Shown: positions 33,782 through 39,956 of the stretch, piece after piece | Numbering within the stretch: position 1 is the first letter of the stretch | How the letters are laid out: every line of letters begins with the position of its first letter | From: an uncultured Acidobacteriota bacterium | GTDB taxonomy: Bacteria; Acidobacteriota; Thermoanaerobaculia; Gp7-AA8 | Direction of reading: 5' to 3' | Assembly: GCA_946887105.1 (NCBI GenBank) | Contig: CAMPKJ010000013.1 | Coordinates: 1-39,956, forward strand | Length of the DNA stretch: 39,956 nt | Notes under the pieces: model-generated | Seen by the model: the letters and a program-made list of their open reading frames with translations, nothing else | The model's database searches: none | What the model was told of the DNA's origin: nothing | Program-made: the position numbers and the translations under genes

Positions 33782-35046
33782 ACGCATCCACGGACTGGGT
33801 CAGCGCGATCGCGATCCTCGCCGCCGGCCTGGTCCTCGGCGCACTGTTCTTCTACTTCAACAAGCGCCGCAACGCGCAGACGCTCGGCGGCGAAGTGGAT
33901 CTCGAACGCAAGGACCTCACCGCAAAACGCGACGCATTGATCCAGCAGCTCCGCGATCCGTCCCTCGGCGTCGACGAGCGCACGCGCCTCGAGCTCGAAA
34001 CCGCCGAGGTGTTGCGCAAGCTGGACGAATATCCGCCCACTCCGAGGGGCGCCGAGGAACTCCGAGGCACCCCGAGGAACTCGGCCGTCAATCCGACCGT
34101 GAAAGGCTTCCTGTGGGGCGCGGCATCGATGGCGGCACTCTTCGCCCTCGGGTACTTCGTGATGCGCGAGGCCAAGCCGCGGCAGGAAGGCGACGAGATC
34201 ACGGGCGGCTTCAATGCACAACAGCAGGCGCAGAACGCCGACCCGGCGGTGCAGACGCTCGAAGCGGCAGTGCAGGCGCAACCGGGAAACATCGAACTGC
34301 GCAACAATCTCGCGCAGGCGTATCTCGAGCGCGACAACCTGATGGCCGTGTTCGAGCAGACGCGGGTGGTGCTCGCGCAGGCGCCGGAGAACAGCCGCGC
34401 GCTCACGCTGCAGGGCCTCGTGCGCATGGCCATGGGCGAGACCGAACAGGCCACGTCGATGCTGCAGCGCGCCACGAAAAACGATCCGAAGAACCTCGAC
34501 GGATGGGTTGCGCTGGCGTGGGTCTACGCGCAGAGCGATCGCATGCAGGACGCGGAACGGATGATCCAGTCGGCCGCGCAACAGGTCCCCGAAGAGCGGA
34601 CTCGGCTCGAACAGGTCTTCGTGCAGATGAAGGCGCAGCTCGCGCAACAGGACGTGCAGCAGGCGGGCAACGCGCTGCCGGAAGGACATCCCCCCGTCGA
34701 AGCGCCTCCGGCGGCGCCCGCCGCAAACGCGCCTGCCTCCGGCGTGCGCGTCACGCTCGACCTCGACGCGAACGCAAAGCCGCGCACCGGCATCGTCTTC
34801 GTGATCGCGCGCAATCCCGCCGGCGGCCCGCCCGTGGCCGTGAAACGCGTGGTGGCGACGTCGTTTCCGATGAACGTCGAGCTCACGTCCGCCGACTCGA
34901 TGATGGGCCAGCAACTCCCCGCGAACTTCCGTCTCGAAGCACGCCTCGATACAGACGGCGATCCGATGACCAAGCCGCCGACGGACCCGAGCGCGTTGCA
35001 GAACGGAGTCGCGCCGGGAGCGACCGTGCGTCTCGCTCTGAAGTAG
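33778..35046 (+). CDS. ccmI: CcmI/CycH-like TPR protein
   Basis: Apocytochrome chaperone of the haem-ligation complex. The 422 residues hold membrane helix 1 (about 8-27), a charged helical stretch, a repeat-encoded linker (about 86-103, TPRGAEELRGTPRNS), membrane helix 2 (about 109-129), TPR-type repeats (150-290) and a C-terminal beta domain with TGIVFVIARNPAGGPPVAVKR typical of CycH proteins. The ATG overlaps the ccmH stop. It is the last gene of the ccm set. Confidence 0.88.
   Translation: MNASTDWVSAIAILAAGLVLGALFFYFNKRRNAQTLGGEVDLERKDLTAKRDALIQQLRDPSLGVDERTRLELETAEVLRKLDEYPPTPRGAEELRGTPRNSAVNPTVKGFLWGAASMAALFALGYFVMREAKPRQEGDEITGGFNAQQQAQNADPAVQTLEAAVQAQPGNIELRNNLAQAYLERDNLMAVFEQTRVVLAQAPENSRALTLQGLVRMAMGETEQATSMLQRATKNDPKNLDGWVALAWVYAQSDRMQDAERMIQSAAQQVPEERTRLEQVFVQMKAQLAQQDVQQAGNALPEGHPPVEAPPAAPAANAPASGVRVTLDLDANAKPRTGIVFVIARNPAGGPPVAVKRVVATSFPMNVELTSADSMMGQQLPANFRLEARLDTDGDPMTKPPTDPSALQNGVAPGATVRLALK
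34039..34084. repeat. Family A half-element inside ccmI
   Basis: Four units of the CTCCGAGGAA type in one direction only, with no inverted arm. It is translated in frame as a short linker between the charged segment and the second membrane helix of CcmI. It uses the same reading frame as the right arm in ccmF (TPR..EE..RGT). Confidence 0.8.
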
Positions 35047-35058
35047 CGCGAAACGTTC

Positions 35059-36348
35059 ATGGCCACGCGCATCACGCTTGAAATCATCCTGATCATTCTG
35101 CTGGTCATCGGCAACGGCGTGTTCGCGATGGCGGAGATCGCCATCGTCTCTTCGCGCAAGGCGCGACTTCGCGCGCGCAGCGAAGAGGGCGATCGTTCCG
35201 CTGCGGTGGCGTTGGAGCTGGCCGAAAAACCCGACGACTTCCTTTCCACCGTTCAGATCGGAATCACGCTCGTGGGGATTCTCGCCGGCGTGTTCGGTGG
35301 CGCGACCATCGCCGAAGAGCTGGGAGTGATCTTCAACAACGTGGAATGGATCGCGCCGCACGGCGAACGCCTCGCCCTCGTGCTCGTCGTCCTGGCGATC
35401 ACGTACCTGTCGCTCGTCATCGGCGAGCTGGTGCCGAAGCGGATCGCGCTCGCCAATCCCGAGCGCATCGCTGCGGCGTTGGCCGGATTCATGCGGCGTC
35501 TTTCGCGCGGCGCGCGTCCCGCGGTGTGGTTTCTCAGCATCTCCACCGCCGCGATCGTCAGGATGTTGCGCATCCGTCAATCGACGGAGCCGGCGGTGAC
35601 GGAGGAGGAGCTGACGTCGATGCTCGAACTGGGACGCAGGACCGGCGAGTTCCATCCCGCGGAGGAAGAGATGATCAAGGGTGTGTTCGCGCTGGCGGAC
35701 CGCACCGCCAGCGCCGTCATGACGCCGCGACACGAGGTGGTGTGGCTCGATCTCACGAGGCCCATGGCGGAGCTGCAGCGGCTGATCGTCGAGAGCGGCC
35801 TGTCGCGTTTTCCAGCCGCGGAGGGCAGCCTCGATCGTTACCTCGGCATCATCGACGTGAGGACGCTGATCGCATTCTGCTTCGCCGGCTCCCCGATCGA
35901 CCTCCGCTCCGCCGTTCGTGAGGCCGTGATCTTTCCGGAGACGACATCCGCCCTGCAGATCCTCCACGAGTTTCAACAGCGGCAGGCCGAGATCGGAATC
36001 GTTGTCGACGAGTACGGCGGATTCGAAGGCATCGTGACCGTCTCCGATCTCGCCACGCGCATTCTCGGCTTGGAGGAGGACGATCCTCTCACAGTGCGCG
36101 AGGACGGCTCGTGGCTCGTCGACGCGATGATGAACTTCGATGACTTCGCCGGGCGAGTTGGATTTCGCGCCCGCGGTGACGAACCCGATACCGTCGCCGG
36201 CTTCGTGCTCGCGCACCTGGACCGCCTTCCGCGGCCGGCCGATCGCTTCGACGCCGACGGCTTCCGCTTCGAGATCGTGGACATGGACCGCCGCAGGGTC
36301 GACAAAGTGCTGGTCTCGAGGATTGCCCGGTCCGCCCCGCCGCAGTAA
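35059..36348 (+). CDS. CNNM/CorC-family membrane protein (DUF21-CBS-CorC)
   Basis: A 429-residue protein of the HlyC/CorC (CNNM) family, linked to Mg2+ or other divalent-cation transport. The N-terminal DUF21 membrane domain has GNGVFAMAEIAIVSSRKARL and TYLSLVIGELVPKRIAL. Next come a CBS pair (about 205-330, VMTPRHEVVWLD, then IGIVVDEYGGFEGIVTVSDL) and a C-terminal CorC domain. It starts 12 nt after ccmI with no clear ribosome-binding site. The link to cytochrome maturation is probably only positional. Confidence 0.92.
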   Translation: MATRITLEIILIILLVIGNGVFAMAEIAIVSSRKARLRARSEEGDRSAAVALELAEKPDDFLSTVQIGITLVGILAGVFGGATIAEELGVIFNNVEWIAPHGERLALVLVVLAITYLSLVIGELVPKRIALANPERIAAALAGFMRRLSRGARPAVWFLSISTAAIVRMLRIRQSTEPAVTEEELTSMLELGRRTGEFHPAEEEMIKGVFALADRTASAVMTPRHEVVWLDLTRPMAELQRLIVESGLSRFPAAEGSLDRYLGIIDVRTLIAFCFAGSPIDLRSAVREAVIFPETTSALQILHEFQQRQAEIGIVVDEYGGFEGIVTVSDLATRILGLEEDDPLTVREDGSWLVDAMMNFDDFAGRVGFRARGDEPDTVAGFVLAHLDRLPRPADRFDADGFRFEIVDMDRRRVDKVLVSRIARSAPPQ

Positions 36349-36362
36349 GCGCCCAACCCTGC

Positions 36363-36368
36363 TACACT
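36363..36368 (+). promoter_or_regulatory. Probable -10 box of the thiamine operon
   Basis: TACACT lies about 8 nt before the first base of the TPP riboswitch P1 stem, so transcription would start at the riboswitch itself (about 36376). No -35 box is recognisable upstream. Confidence 0.55.
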
Positions 36369-36376
36369 CCGCGCCA

Positions 36377-36449
36377 GCCTCGGGGTGGCCACACGGCCTG
36401 AGATCACACCCGCGGAACCTGATCCGGTTTGCACCGGCGTAGGGAAGGC
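36377..36449 (+). promoter_or_regulatory. TPP riboswitch (THI box)
   Basis: The conserved parts are present in order: GCCTCGGGGTG, CTGAGAT, ACCCGCGGAACCTGATCCGG and GTAGGGAAGGC. GCCT at the 5' end pairs with AGGC at the 3' end to close P1. The aptamer ends 3 nt before the receptor ATG, and the likely Shine-Dalgarno GGGAAGG is part of its 3' strand. TPP binding should therefore block translation directly, without a separate expression platform. Confidence 0.96.
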
Positions 36450-36452
36450 AAA

Positions 36453-38510
36453 ATGAAGACACTCTTTTTCGCGGCAGTACTCCTCAGCAGTTCCGTCTTT
36501 GCCCAGACCACCGCTCCGACTTTCAGCGAGACCATGGAAGTCGCGGCCATTCGCGCCGAGGAGCCGGTGCCGGTCACCAAGACCGACATTCCTCGCGAAG
36601 AGATCGAGACGCGCTATCACGGCCAGGATGTGCCGCTGTTGTTGCGCGATGCGCCATCGATCAACGCGCACAGCGAGTCGGGCGTCGGCGGCGCTGGCTA
36701 TTCGTACATTTCACTGCGCGGCATCGGCTCGACGCGCATCAACTTCACGCTGGACGGCGTCCCGCTCGCCGATTCCGAGGACATGGGAACGTTCTTCGTC
36801 GACTTCCCGGACCTGGCGCGATCGCTCGAGAGCGTGCAGATCCAGCGCGGCGTAGGCACGTCGACGTTCGGCTCGGCCTCGTTCGGCGGGTCCGTGAACC
36901 TCGAGAGCATCGACCTCGCTCAGAACGATCACCTCGACGTGACCCTCGGCGCCGGATCGTATGGAAACCGGCAGGTCTCGGCGGGATATCAGTCGGGCGC
37001 GCTGCCGGGCGGCTTCGCGTTCTACACGCGACTGTCGTACCTCGAGAACGACGGCTTCCGCGACAACTCCGCCACGCGCCAGCGCAATCTCTTCTTCAGT
37101 GGCTCGAAGATCCTCGGCGACGACGCGCAGCTCAAGCTCACCGGCTTCAGCGGACACGAAGATCAGCAGCTCTCGTTCTATGCGACTGATGAAGCGACGC
37201 TCGAGAGCGACCTGCGCAACAATCCGCTGCGGCCGGAAGAGCGCGACAGCTTCGGCTACGACCTCGCGCAACTGCAGTACATCCGTTCGCTCGATGCGGA
37301 TTCTGAAATGACCGCGTCTGTCTATTACCAGCGCGGCTATGGCTGGTATCGCCTGTTCGACTTCGGTACGGACGTCCTCCGTCAGTACGGCCTCGACGGC
37401 CGCCTCCTCGGCACGATTCTCACGTATTCGCATCGCGCCGGCGCCATCACGACGAATTACGGCGTGCACGCGAACCGCTTCGTGCGCGATCACACGCGCG
37501 ACGATCTCTCCGTCAATGCCCGCGATTACTCGAATTACGGCGTGAAAGGGGAGGTGAACGCCTTCGCGAAGATCAATTACGCCGCCGCCCGCTGGAATCT
37601 GTACGGCGACGCGCAACTGCGCCACGCCACGTTCGACTATCACGGCGACGTCGAGATCGACGGCATCGACTGGACGTTCTTCAATCCCAAGGTCGGCGCG
37701 CGCTACGCGTTGTCGCCGCTCTCGAGCGTTTATGCCTCGGCCGGTCTGTCCACGCGCGAACCGACGCGCAATGACATGTTCCAGGGCGAAGACAATCCGT
37801 CCGTCGCGCACGATCTGCACGCCGTGCGTCCCGAGCGTGTGGTCGACTTCGAGGCCGGCTGGAGCTACGGCTCCGCTGCCGGTGGCGTCACCGCGAACGT
37901 GTACGCGATGGAGTTCCGCAACGAGATCGCCTCGACCGGCGAGCTCTCGGAGATCGGGTTGCTCCTGCGCCGCAACGTCGCGCGCAGCCACCGCCGCGGC
38001 TTCGAAGTGGAAGGGGCGTGGACGCTCACCGGCCGCGTCTTGTCGAAGACCTCCGCCAGCTTCAGCCAGAACCGCATCGACGAATGGACGCAGTTCTTCG
38101 ACGTCTATGACCTCGATGGCAATTACGTCGAGTCGCGGCCGGTGCTCTATCGCAACGTGCAGCCGCTGCTGACTCCGGCGGTGTTGATCAGCCAGACTTT
38201 CCTGTATGCGCCGGGGGCCCGGCTCAATGGGGAGGTCACGGGCCGCTACGTCGGGCGCTCGTATCTCGACAATACGAACGACGACGCCTTCGATGCGCCG
38301 GCGTTCACGCTCGTCGACGCTCGCGTCTCGTACGCCGTCACCCCGTGGGCACGCGTCACGCTGCAAGTGAACAATCTGCTCGACGCCGATCGCGTCTATC
38401 CGAGCGGTTACAGCTATCGCTTCTTCAGCGGAGACGTCAACAGCGGCACCGCGTATTACTATCCGCAGGCCGGGAGGAACGCCGTGGTGTTGATGGACTT
38501 CGACCTTTGA
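36453..38510 (+). CDS. TonB-dependent outer-membrane receptor, probably thiamine
   Basis: A 685-residue receptor with a signal peptide (MKTLFFAAVLLSSSVFAQ). The plug domain (about 25-145) contains YISLRGIGSTRINFTLDGVP and FGSASFGGSVNLES. It is followed by a beta barrel ending in aromatic-rich strands and the usual hydrophobic last strand (VVLMDFDL). The TPP riboswitch directly in front and the PnuT-like permease behind point to thiamine or a thiamine phosphate as substrate (inference). The ATG at 36453 follows GGGAAGG; the frame is open a few codons upstream inside the riboswitch. Confidence 0.92.
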   Translation: MKTLFFAAVLLSSSVFAQTTAPTFSETMEVAAIRAEEPVPVTKTDIPREEIETRYHGQDVPLLLRDAPSINAHSESGVGGAGYSYISLRGIGSTRINFTLDGVPLADSEDMGTFFVDFPDLARSLESVQIQRGVGTSTFGSASFGGSVNLESIDLAQNDHLDVTLGAGSYGNRQVSAGYQSGALPGGFAFYTRLSYLENDGFRDNSATRQRNLFFSGSKILGDDAQLKLTGFSGHEDQQLSFYATDEATLESDLRNNPLRPEERDSFGYDLAQLQYIRSLDADSEMTASVYYQRGYGWYRLFDFGTDVLRQYGLDGRLLGTILTYSHRAGAITTNYGVHANRFVRDHTRDDLSVNARDYSNYGVKGEVNAFAKINYAAARWNLYGDAQLRHATFDYHGDVEIDGIDWTFFNPKVGARYALSPLSSVYASAGLSTREPTRNDMFQGEDNPSVAHDLHAVRPERVVDFEAGWSYGSAAGGVTANVYAMEFRNEIASTGELSEIGLLLRRNVARSHRRGFEVEGAWTLTGRVLSKTSASFSQNRIDEWTQFFDVYDLDGNYVESRPVLYRNVQPLLTPAVLISQTFLYAPGARLNGEVTGRYVGRSYLDNTNDDAFDAPAFTLVDARVSYAVTPWARVTLQVNNLLDADRVYPSGYSYRFFSGDVNSGTAYYYPQAGRNAVVLMDFDL

Positions 38511-39073
38511 CCGCATTCGAGCTCGCCGCCGCCGTCATCACCGCGCTGAGCATCTGGCTGGGGACGCGCCAGAACATCTGGTATTACCCGACCGGCCTGG
38601 TGGCGCTGGTGATGTACACGTGGGTGTATTTCCACGCCAGGCTGTATGCCGAATCGCTGCTGCAGGTGGTGTGTCTGGGGCTGATGCTGTACGGCTGGTA
38701 CGAGTGGCTGCACGGCGGCGTGCAAAAGACCGAGCTGCCCGTGACGAAGACGCCGCGCTGGGCCTGGCGCAATGGCGTCATCGCGGGCGCGATCGGCTCC
38801 GCGCTGGTGATCGCCTTCCAGCTGCGCTTCACCGACAATCCCAATCCGTATGTCGACTCCTCGCTCTTCGTCTGGAGTCTGGTCGCGCAGTGGATGACCG
38901 CGCGCAAGTGGCTGGAGAACTGGATTCTGTGGGTGGTGATCAACACCATCTCGGTGCCGCTGTACGTCGTCCGCGATCTGTGGCCGACCGCGGTGCTGTA
39001 CGTCGTGTTGTGGATTCTCGCGATCGTCGGATACCGCGAATGGCGCCGCGCCCTCACCGCATCTGCCTCATAG
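38507..39073 (+). CDS. pnuT: PnuC/PnuT-family vitamin permease, probably thiamine
   Basis: A 188-residue inner-membrane protein with about seven membrane segments. The PnuC-type pattern includes QNIWYYPTGLVALVMYTW, YAESLLQVVCLGLMLYGWYEW and NTISVPLYVVRDLW. PnuC proteins carry nicotinamide riboside; those under TPP control (PnuT) carry thiamine. The TTG start overlaps the receptor stop (TTGA), placing it in the riboswitch operon. The last 34 nt overlap the kinase gene. Confidence 0.85.
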   Translation: MTAFELAAAVITALSIWLGTRQNIWYYPTGLVALVMYTWVYFHARLYAESLLQVVCLGLMLYGWYEWLHGGVQKTELPVTKTPRWAWRNGVIAGAIGSALVIAFQLRFTDNPNPYVDSSLFVWSLVAQWMTARKWLENWILWVVINTISVPLYVVRDLWPTAVLYVVLWILAIVGYREWRRALTASAS

Positions 39074-39564
39074 GTCCGGAGTCGACCGGCAAGAGCAAGC
39101 TCGCGCAGCGTCTCGCGCGCGAGATCGATGCGATCTACGTGGCCGAATTCGCGCGCGATTACGCGAGCGCGCGCGGAAATGCATTGACCGCCGCGGACGT
39201 CGAGCCGATCGCGCGCGGCCAGAGGGCGAGCGAAGATGCGGCGCAGGATGCGGAACGCGTCGTTCTCGATACCGATCTCATCTCCACGGTCGTCTATGCG
39301 CGCCATTACTACGGTTCCTGTCCGCAATGGATCGAAGACGAAGCGCGGCGCCGTCGAGCCGATCTCTATCTGCTGATGGACACCGACATCGAATGGGTCT
39401 CCGACCCCGCACGCGATGCAGGCGGCGACGCGCGGGAAGATCTCTTCGACGCATTCCGCGCCGCCCTCGACGAGTTCGAGACGAACTGGACGATCGTCAG
39501 TGGGGATTGGGAGGAGCGCTGGCGGCGGGTTCAGTCCAGATGTGACCGCAATTCGCGCACTTGA
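39040..39564 (+). CDS. NadR-like P-loop kinase, candidate thiamine kinase
   Basis: A 174-residue ATPase resembling the ribosylnicotinamide-kinase domain of NadR. Walker A is GPESTGKS (about residues 11-18), followed by VAEFARDY, VLDTDLISTVVYARHYYG and the DIEWVSDPARD motif near residue 115. PnuC-type uptake works by trapping the substrate through phosphorylation, so a kinase beside a PnuT permease may phosphorylate thiamine (inference); nicotinamide riboside remains possible. ATG 39040 gives the shortest protein with the full P-loop. The 3' end overlaps the opposite gene by 68 nt. Confidence 0.82.
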   Translation: MAPRPHRICLIGPESTGKSKLAQRLAREIDAIYVAEFARDYASARGNALTAADVEPIARGQRASEDAAQDAERVVLDTDLISTVVYARHYYGSCPQWIEDEARRRRADLYLLMDTDIEWVSDPARDAGGDAREDLFDAFRAALDEFETNWTIVSGDWEERWRRVQSRCDRNSRT

Positions 39565-39937
39565 TGCGCGGGCGCACCGCGATCACGAACGGCCACACCA
39601 ACAGCAGTGTCGGAATCAGCATCGTGGCAGCCTTCAAGCGAATCCGCCACCGCTCCGCCGCAATGGCCTCGGACTGACAGCGCGGACAGACGTCGCCCGG
39701 TGCAATCGGCATCGGCTCGAGCTCGATCGCATCGGGCGGCTGCGACAGCAGCTCTGCGGCGCGCTCTGCATCCACGGGATCGACCTGCAGCCGGATCCCC
39801 TGCAGCGCGGTGGCCATGCGCCAGTCGAGCCCGGCCACGTGCTCGTCCGGAATCGAGGCATCGATCCCCGCCGCCGCCAGCGTCCCGACCGCGACTTGCG
39901 CCGTCGCGAGATCAGGAAAATTCGCGATCGTTTCCAT
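39497..39937 (-). CDS. DUF2007 / zinc-ribbon membrane protein
   Basis: A 146-residue protein. Residues 1-70 match the DUF2007 type (putative signal-transducing domain; ETIANFPDLATAQVAVGTLAAAGI). Zinc-ribbon halves follow at CPRC (about 88) and CANC (about 128), split by one hydrophobic segment (ATMLIPTLLLVWPFVIAV). The function is unknown. The last 22 residues, including the second Cys pair, are encoded opposite the end of the NadR-like gene. Confidence 0.8.
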   Translation of the reverse strand: METIANFPDLATAQVAVGTLAAAGIDASIPDEHVAGLDWRMATALQGIRLQVDPVDAERAAELLSQPPDAIELEPMPIAPGDVCPRCQSEAIAAERWRIRLKAATMLIPTLLLVWPFVIAVRPRIKCANCGHIWTEPAASAPPNPH

Positions 39938-39956
39938 GCCGTGCTCGGTCGTGTGA

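Noticed and set aside
33736..36462. Open frame of 908 codons on the minus strand opposite ccmI and the CNNM gene
   Set aside because: Shadow frame: low-complexity charged composition, no domain, and it covers two well-supported genes and part of the riboswitch.

Overview
The window suggests a GC-rich, Gram-negative bacterium. Outer-membrane and periplasmic functions (TonB-dependent receptor, System I cytochrome c maturation, lipoprotein) show the double envelope. The gene set and protein style would fit Acidobacteriota (for example Thermoanaerobaculia or Vicinamibacteria), but this is an impression from reading and no search was run.

Region 1 (1-15793) is one long head-to-tail run of translation genes, the classic S10, spc and alpha operons fused: rplC-rplD-rplW-rplB-rpsS-rplV-rpsC-rplP-rpmC-rpsQ-rplN-rplX-rplE-rpsZ-rpsH-rplF-rplR-rpsE-rpmD-rplO-secY-adk-map-infA-rpmJ-rpsM-rpsK-rpsD-rpoA-rplQ. 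It ends in a strong hairpin terminator. Most junctions are tight, but several gaps (rplW/rplB, rpsQ/rplN, rplX/rplE, rpsD/rpoA) hold palindromic repeats.

Region 2 (15802-27966) is mostly on the minus strand: a membrane-anchored M28 peptidase; a plus-strand DUF4097 protein; a glutamine-synthetase-family ligase, aldehyde dehydrogenase and EamA exporter that could form a gamma-glutamyl amine route; two single-domain receivers; an isochorismatase-fold hydrolase; a D-2-hydroxyacid dehydrogenase; a 56-residue membrane protein; and an 843-residue lipoprotein that fuses HEAT repeats, cyclophilin and a thioredoxin-like domain.

Region 3 (28007-35046) is a complete System I cytochrome c maturation operon, ccmABCDEFGHI, with genes mostly linked by ATGA overlaps. 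A CNNM/CorC-type membrane protein follows.

Region 4 (36363-39564) is a thiamine uptake operon: a TPP riboswitch, a TonB-dependent receptor, a PnuC/PnuT-type permease and a NadR-like kinase. A convergent DUF2007/zinc-ribbon membrane protein overlaps the kinase at its 3' end.

The most unusual feature is a set of repeat elements with one shared design and several unrelated sequences. Each has about four short tandem units (7, 8 or 9-10 nt) followed by an inverted arm of about four such units. They sit between genes, supply start, stop or ribosome-binding sequence to neighbours, and twice run inside coding sequence (the CcmF tail and the CcmI linker). A second pattern is a TANNNT box 8-9 nt before the start codons of several genes with no Shine-Dalgarno sequence, which suggests leaderless mRNAs. 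I see no tRNA, rRNA, CRISPR array, transposase or phage gene.
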